From Candidatus Cloacimonadota bacterium (lineage in GTDB: Bacteria; Cloacimonadota; Cloacimonadia; Cloacimonadales; Cloacimonadaceae): 64,000 nucleotides of DNA. The notes beneath the pieces are model-generated. The model saw nothing but the letters and a program-made list of their open reading frames with translations, had not been told where the DNA came from and did no database searches. The position numbers and the translations under genes are program-made. How positions within the stretch are numbered: the stretch's first letter is position 1; each line of letters starts with the position of its first letter. The DNA is taken from positions 1 to 64,000 of the forward strand of contig JAQUJJ010000001.1 in assembly GCA_028681035.1 (NCBI GenBank), written 5' to 3'. Of this stretch, positions 26,696 to 35,251 are shown piece after piece.

Positions 26696-28345
26696 TTAGT
26701 AATTGGTTAATTTCCGTGTGCTTAGCTGAATACCATCTTTTGAAATGGATATGATGAGTACTCCCTTTGGCAATTTGTCAGACTCAAGATTCAGACTACC
26801 GTCTTTTATGTCTTCCGTATGTATGGCTTGCGATAACAATTTCTGTCCTTTTATGTTATACATATCCAAGTGATAGTTAGCTGTGTCTTTGTATCCAGTG
26901 CCCTTGAATATGATGCTGAATCCTGTATCCTGAATGGTTACGGGATTGGGATAGACTTCAATTTGCCACAAATTTGAACCTAAAGCGGGGATAAGCACGT
27001 CCTCATTAGCAACCGTTGTCTCATGTAAATCGGCATTGCCAGCCATGATATAGACCCTTCCCGTTGAGTTATGATTGCTGAGTGGTCCCCACCAGGGGGC
27101 ACCAACCGCCACATCGCAATAGCCATCGGCATTAAAGTCACCAGTCGCCTTTGACCAGCCATAATTCATGCTATCGTAGCCTGTAATTCCCAGACTTACA
27201 AAATCCAGTGTTCCGTTCATGGCAGGGCTACCCATCCACAGATATAGATAACCGCTATAGTACCCTGCTTCACTATCAAAGCCTATCACATCCTGATAGC
27301 CATCTCCATTCAGGTCTCCATGCACCATAGGATAACCGCTGCCTCTTTCGCTTATTTGGTGGGGTAATCCATTGTTGTCTCCCGAAAGGTCAAGGCTCCA
27401 GTTCTCCGTAAGCACCTCTCCACCCAGCCATAAATGCTGGGTATAATCATATATCAGACTGCCAGCCGTGAAATCGTCGTACCCGTCTCCATTCACATCT
27501 CCAAGGGGGCAAGACCATGATTTGATAATAGCGTTGGAATCCTCGCAGATGGTCAGGCTATCTGTCTCAGGGAAATTGGGGCTACCATAATAGAGAACCA
27601 GGCGATTATGGGTCTCTCCTGAGGGATTATTCGGGATGTGTAAGAGAGTGTCATCAAAGCCATCATTGTTTACGTCACCGATTCCGCATAAACGGGTTAA
27701 CCTCTGTCCGTTCAAAGTGCTTATGAATGGTATAGGTTGTTCCATAATATCTTTCCAGACCTGCATGATCCTCAAGTTACCTGAATCTTCTCCAGTCATT
27801 AAACATACATCAGATCTTTCATCATCATTTATATCTCCTAGTGATATCACACCCCCAACTGAATAATAGGGATATTCATAAGTAAGTACCACATCAGGCT
27901 CAGGTTGAGGATTCAATCTGCCAAAATACAGAGTAACAAGCCTGTTATAACTGGATGATCTCTGAACCAAGATAAGATCGTCGATACCATCGCCATTCAT
28001 ATCCCCGGCGTTAACAACACCAGTACCTGGCCCCATCTGCCAATTGTAAGCACCAGGGATAACAAAATCTGGGATGTTATCGAAATTGGGACCTCCCCAG
28101 TAGAAATACAGCTTACCCCAGCGATTTTGATCGGCAAAGGTCAGATTGGGATTCCATGCACCTGATGAAACTACCAAGTCCATATAACCATCTCCATTAA
28201 AATCAAGGCTGGCTATAGATTCTCCAAACTCGCAGCCTCCAAATTCACCACTCATGTAAGTCATTACATTCAGGTAATTAGCTTGGGCAGCTAAAGCACT
28301 GCTTGTTACCATCAGTGCCAAAAACAAGATTAGCTTGATACGCAT
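26696..28345 (-). CDS. Secreted FG-GAP/VCBS repeat protein with C-terminal sorting module
   Basis: The protein has 549 residues from the ATG at 28345, chosen because AAGGAGG lies directly before it and the signal peptide (MRIKLILFLALMVTSSALA) starts there; the frame is open a further 14 codons. At least seven DxNxDGxxD calcium-binding loops occur (DFNGDGYMD, DMNGDGIDD, DVNNDGFDD, DVNGDGYDD, DLNGDGYQD and DFNADGYCD are clear), as in an integrin-alpha-like beta-propeller. The tail (IEVYPNPVTIQDTGF, LDMYNIKGQKLL) is a sorting module of the type IX kind. It is a likely surface or released adhesin-like protein. It lies 12 bases upstream of the small paralogue and may be cotranscribed. Confidence 0.87.
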   Translation of the reverse strand: MRIKLILFLALMVTSSALAAQANYLNVMTYMSGEFGGCEFGESIASLDFNGDGYMDLVVSSGAWNPNLTFADQNRWGKLYFYWGGPNFDNIPDFVIPGAYNWQMGPGTGVVNAGDMNGDGIDDLILVQRSSSYNRLVTLYFGRLNPQPEPDVVLTYEYPYYSVGGVISLGDINDDERSDVCLMTGEDSGNLRIMQVWKDIMEQPIPFISTLNGQRLTRLCGIGDVNNDGFDDTLLHIPNNPSGETHNRLVLYYGSPNFPETDSLTICEDSNAIIKSWSCPLGDVNGDGYDDFTAGSLIYDYTQHLWLGGEVLTENWSLDLSGDNNGLPHQISERGSGYPMVHGDLNGDGYQDVIGFDSEAGYYSGYLYLWMGSPAMNGTLDFVSLGITGYDSMNYGWSKATGDFNADGYCDVAVGAPWWGPLSNHNSTGRVYIMAGNADLHETTVANEDVLIPALGSNLWQIEVYPNPVTIQDTGFSIIFKGTGYKDTANYHLDMYNIKGQKLLSQAIHTEDIKDGSLNLESDKLPKGVLIISISKDGIQLSTRKLTNY

Positions 28346-28560
28346 TGTTCCTCCTTCTTTATAAGTTTTGCCTTCGATAAAATACACGAGCAGCAGCTTG
28401 CATATTTCTCACTTGACTTTCTTTTTGTTTAGTAACAACTGGATGTTGCTTGCTATGTTTATCATGGCATTCTACTTTTTTGTTAAACAAATATCTCTGC
28501 TATTCTCTGTTTTTCTCTGCTTCTCTCTGTGTTAAAAAAAGAACTCTGCTTTAACAGTTA

Positions 28561-28642
28561 CTCTTCAGCAGGATTGGAATCCTGCTCTACAATGAAACTT
28601 GCCTCTTGGCGTTCAGCAGGATCGGAATCCTGCTCTACAATG
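28561..28642. repeat. Tandem pair of GTAGAGCAG-type palindromes
   Basis: AGCAGGATT-gg-AATCCTGCT (28567-28586) and AGCAGGAT-cgga-ATCCTGCT (28615-28634) repeat with a 48-base period, each followed by CTACAATG. Reversed, related members occur at 28933 (GTAGAGCAGCATTCC...) and 34182 (GTAGAGCAGCACTCC...). Confidence 0.8.
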
Positions 28643-28962
28643 TAGCTTGTTCTTGGCTTTGCTTCATGTCATTATGTAATAGGAATCCATCTCTTAAAAA
28701 CCTTCAAGCGCATTGGAAATCTCTAAGCAAATTATGTCAAGTTATAAATGCTAAATATTTCGCTACTTGATATATTGTTTCTTAGGAACATGAATTCTTA
28801 GCTTTGGAAATATAAATCGCAATTCTGTCCCAAAATCTCAGATTTGTCCCCCTTACATTATAGAAGCTTTTATTCTTTGATATGTGTATAGAGTGTTTAT
28901 GTGTTAGAAAGTCGAGGAGTCGAGATGTATGATGTAGAGCAGCATTCCAATGCTGCTGAGGG

Positions 28963-29060
28963 TGGAAGGGTGGAAGAGTGGAAGGGTGGAAGGGTGGAAG
29001 GGTGGAAGGGTGGAAGGGTGGAAGAGTGGAAGAGTGGAAGGGTGGAAGAGTGGAAGGGTG
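28963..29060. repeat. Octamer tandem repeat TGGAAGRG, about 12 units
   Basis: The unit TGGAAGGG, with some TGGAAGAG variants, runs without interruption for about 12 copies. Because 8 is not a multiple of 3 the tract stays open in several frames on both strands and produces spurious repetitive ORFs. It looks like a slippage-prone minisatellite. Confidence 0.9.
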
Positions 29061-29395
29061 GAAAGGTGAAACAAATGGATAGTTTGAGTTGCATAGCTAG
29101 AGATTAAGAACGGCTCTTTTTTACTTTTTGTAAAACAATGTTTTAGCAAGACTGTAGTCCTGCAACCGGTAACAACAGCCGCCCTCGGCTGTTTTCACAC
29201 GAGGCGTGTGAACTTACAAGCGTGTATATTCTCGCTATCCATCGCGGTAGTCCTTGCCCCAGTGTAACTAATTGGATAGTTAAAGTATGCTGTTGTGGCA
29301 ACGACTCCAGACTCAGCCGTAGAGTAGCTTATCCTGCCCAGCAGAAAATGCTTGCCCAAATAAAGAGTATAAAAAATGATGGCTTGGGAGTATAG

Positions 29396-30994
29396 ATGAG
29401 TTATATAGTATTAGCCAGAAAATACCGACCGCAAAGCTTTAAAGAAGTGTACGCTCAGGATCACGTAACAGAGATTCTGCAATCTGCGATATCATCAGCA
29501 CGCATTGCCCATGCATATTTGTTTACCGGACCTCGTGGAGTGGGGAAGACCTCGCTGGCACGAATCATGGCAAAAAGCTTGAATTGTGTGCATGGACCCA
29601 CCATAAGCCCCTGTAATATCTGCTCAAATTGCGTGGAGATAACTACAGGTACGTCCACGGATGTAATAGAAATAGATGGTGCCTCAAACACCGGTGTAGA
29701 TGATATTCGAGAGTTACAGCGTGAGTTGCTATATGCGCCCAGTGCTTCCAAGTTTAAGATTTATATCATTGATGAAGTGCACATGCTGTCCAAGAATGCC
29801 TTCAATGCGCTGCTTAAAACGCTGGAAGAGCCACCGGATAATGTAATATTCATCTTTGCTACCACCGAACCACAAAAAGTATTGGCTACTATCATTTCCA
29901 GGTGTCAGAGATACGATTTCAAACGCATTCCTATAGAGGCAATAGTAACAAGGCTAAAAGAACTTAGCATTGCCGAAAATATCAAGATAGATAACGAATC
30001 TCTTTATCTGATAGCTCGTAAGGCAGATGGCGGATTGCGTGATGCGCTTTCGTTGTTAGATCAGGCAATATCCTACTGTATGGATAATATTACTATCGAT
30101 AAGGTTCGCCAAATCTTTGGGCTTATCCCGAACCAACTATATTACCAGTTTATGCAGCTAATCAATGCCAAAGATGCTAAGGGATTGATTGGCGAATTGC
30201 ATCAGGTCTTTGAACAAGGCACTGATTTGCACGAGTTCATTACTAATATGCTGGAGTTTCTCCGCGTGCTTATCTTGCGTAAGTTGGGAGTGGAAATAAG
30301 AGATATAAGCTCTGATGAACTGCCTTTCTTCGATGAATTAGGAGAGCTGTATCCCCAAAACAAGCTGTTGTATATGATGAGCTATCTTATTGCCTGCAAA
30401 ACAGACTTGAAAACCAGCTCAAATCCCTATCTGATACTGGAAGCTTTGATGATTAAGCTATGTAAGATGGACGAAATGGAGGATATTTCCAGCCTGATAA
30501 ACAAGCTATCGTTCGGTGTAGCTAGTCCCAGTCCTCAGGCTAAGCCTGTTAACCCCACTAAACCATCCCCACAGGCAGCTAAGCCTGCCTATAAGCCAGA
30601 GCCTGTATATGAAGAAGAACCGGAGTTTAGTAAACTGGATTTCAATCAAGAAAACCTGAATAAGCTGTGGAATAGGGTTGTTGCCAGAGCAAAGAAGAGC
30701 AGTAATATGTGTTCAGTAGCTCTGGAAAAAGCCTTGAGTAAAGAGGCAAAAGCAAATACCCTGATTATCACTCTGGATACGCAAACAAATCTTGCTACCA
30801 TCAAGAACAATATGGAGCGTATCCAAGCAGTTCTATCCGATCTCTTTAATCAAAGCATTACTCTGGAATTGAAGCTGATTCAGAAAGAAAGCCCCACGCA
30901 GGTTCATATCCAACGCCGTACAATAGATGATGTAAAAGCAGAAAGCCCGGAGATTGCCAAGTTTATTGAGGTTACCGATTCTGTTCTGGCTTAG
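29396..30994 (+). CDS. dnaX: DNA polymerase III subunit gamma/tau
   Basis: This 532-residue protein starts MSYIVLARKYRPQSFKEV. Walker A is GPRGVGKTS; the zinc-binding cysteines are C-x8-C-x2-C-x2-C around CVHGPTISPCNICSNCVE; the sensor text IIDEVHMLSKNAFNALLKTLEEPP is present. Domain III follows, then a proline-rich linker (about residues 380-410) and a C-terminal tau-like domain. It loads the sliding clamp and organises the replisome. GGGAG stands seven bases before the ATG. I looked for a DnaX frameshift site (A-AAA-AAG type) in the linker and saw none that is convincing. It is followed eight bases later by a glycosyltransferase gene. Confidence 0.97.
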   Translation: MSYIVLARKYRPQSFKEVYAQDHVTEILQSAISSARIAHAYLFTGPRGVGKTSLARIMAKSLNCVHGPTISPCNICSNCVEITTGTSTDVIEIDGASNTGVDDIRELQRELLYAPSASKFKIYIIDEVHMLSKNAFNALLKTLEEPPDNVIFIFATTEPQKVLATIISRCQRYDFKRIPIEAIVTRLKELSIAENIKIDNESLYLIARKADGGLRDALSLLDQAISYCMDNITIDKVRQIFGLIPNQLYYQFMQLINAKDAKGLIGELHQVFEQGTDLHEFITNMLEFLRVLILRKLGVEIRDISSDELPFFDELGELYPQNKLLYMMSYLIACKTDLKTSSNPYLILEALMIKLCKMDEMEDISSLINKLSFGVASPSPQAKPVNPTKPSPQAAKPAYKPEPVYEEEPEFSKLDFNQENLNKLWNRVVARAKKSSNMCSVALEKALSKEAKANTLIITLDTQTNLATIKNNMERIQAVLSDLFNQSITLELKLIQKESPTQVHIQRRTIDDVKAESPEIAKFIEVTDSVLA

Positions 30995-31001
30995 TTAGCT
31001 A

Positions 31002-32105
31002 ATGAATCTGTTGTTTACTGTTTTCACTGCTCTATACTCGCTTTTCATGCTGTGGCTGGATAGGGGAGTGCAAGCTATAGGCAAAGAAAGCAAAAGCAAG
31101 GTTATACCAGATAAGCACCAGCCTATATCTATCATTATCGCTGCCAGAAACGAACTAAGTAATTTGCCCCGCTTGTTGAAATCCCTAAATGAGCTGTGCT
31201 ATCCCCAAGAGTGCTATGAGATTATTCTCATCAATGATCATTCCGATGATGGCAGCAGAGCATATCTTGATACGCAGACCATCTTCCCCAAACTGAAAGT
31301 TATCCACTTCTATCACGATACTCCCCCTCTGGTGGGAAAAAAAGCAGCCTTGCAGCAGGGGATTGATATGGCGGCTAATGATATCTTTGCCTTCACAGAT
31401 GCAGATTGCATAGTTCCTCCCACCTGGTTGAGCGAGATAAACCGCAGTATGACGGAAGATGTAGATTACCTCTTAGCCTATTCGCTGATGAAGTACAAAC
31501 CCGAAAGCGGCATATTCAGGCTGAAGAACTTTGAGCGTAGCGTTTATTACGCTCTGGCGGCTGCTGGTCTTTACTATCATATTCCCTTTACTAGCAGTGC
31601 CTGTAATATGGTTTACCGCAAGCGTTTATTTAACGAATCAGGTGGTTTTGATGGTATTGGGCACCTACTATCCGGTGATGATGACCTACTACTTATGAAG
31701 ATGATGCCACAGCTTAACAGGGGAGCCTACAATCCTTCTGTGCAAATGCAAGTGTGTTCCATCGATGGCACGGATGTAAAAAAGCATCACAACACTAATA
31801 TACGCCGGGCATCGAAGTTCTTGTTACATCCTTGGTGGCTAAAGGGATTGTCCGCATTTGTGTTTGTCTATTTTTGCCTGTTTTACCGCAGTTTATGGCA
31901 GCTATTGATGGGTAAGGCGACAGCTTTGCCAAGCTTAAGTTTGGGGCTAAAAACAGCCACCGAGCTTATCTTCAGCCTTCGTCATTTAAAACTAATCGGC
32001 AGAATAAAGCTCGGTGTCCTATATCCGTTACAAATACTTGTGTTTCCCGCACAATTCATATACTATGCGTTGCGGGGAACATTGGGTAGATATCGCTGGA
32101 AGTAA
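31002..32105 (+). CDS. Membrane-associated family 2 glycosyltransferase
   Basis: A 367-residue protein with an N-terminal hydrophobic segment (1-20) and a GT-A fold: SIIIAARNELSNLPRLL, ILINDHSDDGS, FTDADCIVPPTW (DxD-like) and GGFDGIGHLLSGDDDLLL (acceptor/catalytic acidic residues). C-terminal membrane helices follow (about residues 280-360). It would add sugars to a lipid or polysaccharide at the inner membrane. The acceptor is unknown. It starts eight bases after dnaX with a poor ribosome site, so it may depend on translation of dnaX. Confidence 0.87.
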   Translation: MNLLFTVFTALYSLFMLWLDRGVQAIGKESKSKVIPDKHQPISIIIAARNELSNLPRLLKSLNELCYPQECYEIILINDHSDDGSRAYLDTQTIFPKLKVIHFYHDTPPLVGKKAALQQGIDMAANDIFAFTDADCIVPPTWLSEINRSMTEDVDYLLAYSLMKYKPESGIFRLKNFERSVYYALAAAGLYYHIPFTSSACNMVYRKRLFNESGGFDGIGHLLSGDDDLLLMKMMPQLNRGAYNPSVQMQVCSIDGTDVKKHHNTNIRRASKFLLHPWWLKGLSAFVFVYFCLFYRSLWQLLMGKATALPSLSLGLKTATELIFSLRHLKLIGRIKLGVLYPLQILVFPAQFIYYALRGTLGRYRWK

Positions 32106-32106
32106 T

Positions 32107-32355
32107 TTACATTTCTACAATCTGTGCCTGTACATAATTAACTGCTTTCAGTGCAGTCAACATGGCGGTTAGCTCGTCTTGCTTTCCTTCTACTTCCAAA
32201 ACAATCAAGCCGTCATTGGCGCAGAACTCTTTGGAAACTTCATGCAAACCCAAGCGAACTTTGATGTTGCATCCGTACTGAGTTAGAATATCCTGAACTA
32301 CGCTAGCCTCTGTGCTGCGATGGTCAATTTTGATTAAAACAACCTTATAAGTCAT
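32107..32355 (-). CDS. Small ACT-like (TM1266-like) protein
   Basis: An 82-residue protein with a beta-alpha-beta-beta-alpha-beta pattern of the ACT/ferredoxin-like fold: YKVVLIKIDHR, ASVVQDILTQYGCNIKVRLGLHE, then a CANDGLIVLEV strand and a final helix. It resembles the small TM1266-type regulators linked to [FeFe] hydrogenases, and a clearer member of that family is encoded at 63590. AAAAGGAGG precedes the ATG. It ends two bases from the end of the opposing glycosyltransferase gene and lies just downstream of glnS. Role and ligand unknown. Confidence 0.7.
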   Translation of the reverse strand: MTYKVVLIKIDHRSTEASVVQDILTQYGCNIKVRLGLHEVSKEFCANDGLIVLEVEGKQDELTAMLTALKAVNYVQAQIVEM

Positions 32356-32381
32356 TTTAGCCTCCTTTTTGGTATATTTTA

Positions 32382-34088
32382 TTATTTACCGGCTTTCGCA
32401 AGCCATCTATCTTTAAGTGTGATTATTCTGTTAAAAACAGGTTTTTCAGGCTTGCTATCGGCATCCACGCTAAAATAACCTTGTCTTAGGAATTGGAAAC
32501 ACTCTCCCACTTTTACATCTTGCAGCGAAGCTTCTGCCATAGCGTGCTTGTTTAATATTAGCGATTCTGGGTTAAGGTAGTCCTTGTATGTTTTACCCTC
32601 TTCAATATCGCTCATATCAGGCATAGTGAAAAGCCTATCATATAAACGTAGTTCCACTGGTACTGCATGTGGTGCGGAAACCCAATGCAGAGTTCCTTTA
32701 ACCTTGCGTCCGTCGGCAGTTCCGCCACCCTTGGATTCGGGGTCATAAGTGCAAAGTAACTCTACTATCTCACCATTTTCGTCTTTAAGGGCTTCGTAGC
32801 ATTTGATATAGTAAGCATGTTTTAGCCGCACTTCGTTATTCAAACCTAAGCGAAACCAGCCTTTAGGCGGATTTTCGCTAAAGTCGTCTCTTTCAATGTA
32901 TAGATTAGGGGAAAACTTAAGCAAGCGTTTACCAGCATTCTCATCTCCGGGGTTGTTATCGGCTTCCAGTTCTTCAACCTTATCCTTGGGATAGTTAGTA
33001 ATGGTAAGCTTAACGGGGTTCAACACAGCCATAACACGAGTGGCAGATTTATTCAGGTCTTCGCGTACACAGAACATAAGAAGTTCATCATCCACCATCG
33101 AGCTTGCTTTAGCCACACCTATTCTATCGGCAAATTCACGTATTGCAGAGGCGGTAAACCCGCGCCTTCTCATTCCGGCGATTGTAGGCATACGCGGGTC
33201 ATCCCATCCCTTCACCAAGCCCGTAGTAACCAGCTCTAATAAAAGGCGTTTACTCATCACCGTATAGGATAGATTCAGGCGGGCAAACTCAATTTGCTGG
33301 GGATGGCAAGGGACGGACAACTGGTCTAAAAACCAATCGTATAGGGGACGGTGGTCTTCAAATTCCAGCGTGCAGATGGAATGGGTAATCCCTTCCAGAG
33401 CATCGGAAATGCAATGCGTGTAATCGTACATCGGGTAGATTTGCCAATCGCTACCGGTGCGGTGATGATGTGTTTTCTTTATTCTGTAAATCACAGGGTC
33501 ACGCATATTTAGGTTGGGTGAGTTCATGTCTATTCTAGCCCTTAAACTTCTGCTGCCATCAGGAAATTCACCGTCGCGCATGGCACGAAACAGCTTTAAG
33601 TTTTCTTCCACACTTCTTTCGCGATAAGGACTATTCTTGCCTGGAACAGTTAATGTCCCGCGGTAGGTACGCAGTTCTTCAAAACTTAGGTCGCAAACAA
33701 AGGCTTTGCCTTGTAGGATAAGGTCTTCTGCAAAACCGTAAAGCTCTTCAAAGTAGTCTGATGCATAGTACAGGTGTTCGTTCCAATCAAAACCCAGCCA
33801 GCGAACATCATCCATAATCGAATCTACGTATTCCACATCTTCTTTCACAGGATTAGTATCGTCGAAACGAAGGTGGCAACGTCCCTTGTAATCACGCGCT
33901 AAACCAAAATTAAGACATATTGATTTGGCGTGACCAATGTGCAAATATCCGTTTGGTTCAGGCGGGAAACGGGTAACAATTCCGCTGTGCTTTCCGCTCT
34001 CCAGATCTTTATCTATAATAAAACGTATAAAGTTCGAAACTGGCTTGCTCTCGCTAGTGCCTTCGATAGTAGTCTCTTTATTTTCCAT
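32382..34088 (-). CDS. glnS: Glutamine--tRNA ligase
   Basis: A 568-residue class I synthetase. The HIGH motif is in [21 protein letters not shown], the KMSKS-like motif is VMSKR, and GlnRS text is clear: [57 protein letters not shown]-terminal anticodon-binding beta-barrel follows. It charges tRNA-Gln directly, so a GatCAB route need not be the only source of Gln-tRNA. AGGAAAG precedes the start. The promoter is uncertain: TTGACG occurs near 34150 on the minus strand with only a weak -10. Confidence 0.97.
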   Translation of the reverse strand: MENKETTIEGTSESKPVSNFIRFIIDKDLESGKHSGIVTRFPPEPNGYLHIGHAKSICLNFGLARDYKGRCHLRFDDTNPVKEDVEYVDSIMDDVRWLGFDWNEHLYYASDYFEELYGFAEDLILQGKAFVCDLSFEELRTYRGTLTVPGKNSPYRERSVEENLKLFRAMRDGEFPDGSRSLRARIDMNSPNLNMRDPVIYRIKKTHHHRTGSDWQIYPMYDYTHCISDALEGITHSICTLEFEDHRPLYDWFLDQLSVPCHPQQIEFARLNLSYTVMSKRLLLELVTTGLVKGWDDPRMPTIAGMRRRGFTASAIREFADRIGVAKASSMVDDELLMFCVREDLNKSATRVMAVLNPVKLTITNYPKDKVEELEADNNPGDENAGKRLLKFSPNLYIERDDFSENPPKGWFRLGLNNEVRLKHAYYIKCYEALKDENGEIVELLCTYDPESKGGGTADGRKVKGTLHWVSAPHAVPVELRLYDRLFTMPDMSDIEEGKTYKDYLNPESLILNKHAMAEASLQDVKVGECFQFLRQGYFSVDADSKPEKPVFNRIITLKDRWLAKAGK

Positions 34089-34534
34089 TTCTTTCCTATG
34101 TCCTTAAGTCTTCCTATATTCAAATAACATATTTCACATCCTGCATATCCCGTCAAGAATAATCACAACAAACCGCTAATTTTGCTGTAGAGCAGCACTC
34201 CTCTGCTGCTTATGGGCTTCTTCGCCACTTGCTGAAATCTCAGGTGATCCCCACGTGATCCCCACGTGATTCCCACGTGAAAGCGAGGGAATCACGCAGG
34301 AAATTCCTCAGTAACACCAAAGATTGCTGCATGAGCATAACAAAGCAGAGTGAAAAAAAGAGAAAAACAGAAGGGGGGAGTGAGTCTGGAGTCGCAGACG
34401 CCAATGTAAACAACCATAAGTATGTATCTTCAAAGGCGTTAAGGACTACAGCGAAGGATGGCGGCGTTACTGAGGGGATATCCAATTGGTTGAGTTAAAA
34501 TCTTTCTGCTTAGTCTCTCCAATTTCTATTGACT
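34089..34534. other. Non-coding interval with a GTGATCCCCAC triple repeat
   Basis: No gene is supported. A GTAGAGCAG-type palindrome lies at 34182-34212. At 34241-34280 the unit GTGATCCCCAC occurs three times in succession (the last GTGATTCCCAC), creating CACGTG palindromes at the junctions. The open frame at 34277-34498 has unnatural composition and no ribosome site. The glnS promoter must lie between 34089 and about 34160. Confidence 0.5.
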
Positions 34535-35251
34535 TTAGCAACTCCCGACAAGAAAATGTAGTTTAGCAGCTTTGTTAACTATTTCAACGTAATCCAGAGC
34601 TTCATCAATACTTTCTGCCCTACAAAGCAAGCCATGCCCTTCCCAAATAAGGGCTTGCTTATCGCCAAACTTTCGGCAGCTTAATTCTGCCAATTCCTTA
34701 CTGCCCGGCTTTTGGTAATTGGTAGTAGCAATTCCATTTGGCAGGTATAAGGGCAATTCAGGTAGAAGTTGGGCAAGATGACTGTTGAGTGCTTTTTCGT
34801 CTCTGTAAAGAGCTGTTTGCGACAATGCAATGATCTCAGTGGGATGCGTGTGCAGAATACAGGGGTATGAGGTAGTTAAATCACTTTTATGTATCAAGCG
34901 GTGGCAATTCCATTCTGATGTTGGTTTTGCAATAGCGGGAAAGTATTCTTCAATATCGGAGACCTTCACCAGCATCAAGCCACTGGCTGGTTCGTCTGCA
35001 ATATCGCGAAATCGGCTTCCAGATTTTGAAACAAGATATAATTCACTTTCTGCCCAATCTATACCTATTTGCTTAAGGCGTGGTTTTACTATGCTGCCAA
35101 TTCGAATAGATAGGTTACCCGCATTAGCTTCAGCCCATCCATGAGCATGCAGTACAGAAGCTACTTTAGCAATTCGCTTTAGTAGGGATACTATTTCTGG
35201 AATTTGTGTGAAACAGTATTCATCGAAAGATGGCTGGTTACTTATCCCCAT
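34535..35251 (-). CDS. Class II aldolase/adducin-family protein
   Basis: A 238-residue protein with the zinc set of class II aldolases: NAGNLSIRI near residue 45, HTHP (CILHTHPTEIIALSQ) and the third histidine in IWEGHGLLC. Relatives cleave or epimerise sugar phosphates such as fuculose- or rhamnulose-1-phosphate. The substrate cannot be told here. Its start lies 14 bases inside the end of the acyl-ligase gene, so the two are coupled. An aldolase next to an acyl-activating enzyme is an unusual pairing with no obvious shared pathway. Confidence 0.87.
   Translation of the reverse strand: MGISNQPSFDEYCFTQIPEIVSLLKRIAKVASVLHAHGWAEANAGNLSIRIGSIVKPRLKQIGIDWAESELYLVSKSGSRFRDIADEPASGLMLVKVSDIEEYFPAIAKPTSEWNCHRLIHKSDLTTSYPCILHTHPTEIIALSQTALYRDEKALNSHLAQLLPELPLYLPNGIATTNYQKPGSKELAELSCRKFGDKQALIWEGHGLLCRAESIDEALDYVEIVNKAAKLHFLVGSC

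Larger units (their letters stand above)
28346..29395. other. Non-coding interval with palindromes and an octamer tandem repeat
   Basis: No gene is supported. The interval holds two AGCAGGAT palindromes 48 bases apart (28567, 28615), a related one at 28937, the octamer tandem repeat at 28963-29060, and a hairpin AACAGCC/GGCTGTT near 29175. The last 100 bases should carry the dnaX promoter, but I see no clear -35/-10 pair. Confidence 0.6.

Noticed and set aside
28897..29149. Repetitive ORFs on both strands (Pro/His/Ser or Gly/Arg/Trp repeats)
   Set aside because: They arise from the TGGAAGRG octamer tract, which stays open in several frames; none has start signals.
29100..29395. Possible SRP RNA gene upstream of dnaX
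   Set aside because: dnaX is often preceded by ffs, but the conserved GGTCAGGnCCGGAAGGnAGCAGC core is absent here.
30530..30640. Programmed frameshift in dnaX giving a short gamma subunit
   Set aside because: The linker region has no A-AAA-AAG or similar slippery heptamer followed by a stem that I can see.
34277..34498. 73-codon plus-strand ORF
   Set aside because: No ribosome site, unnatural composition, no partner gene; it starts inside the GTGATCCCCAC repeat.
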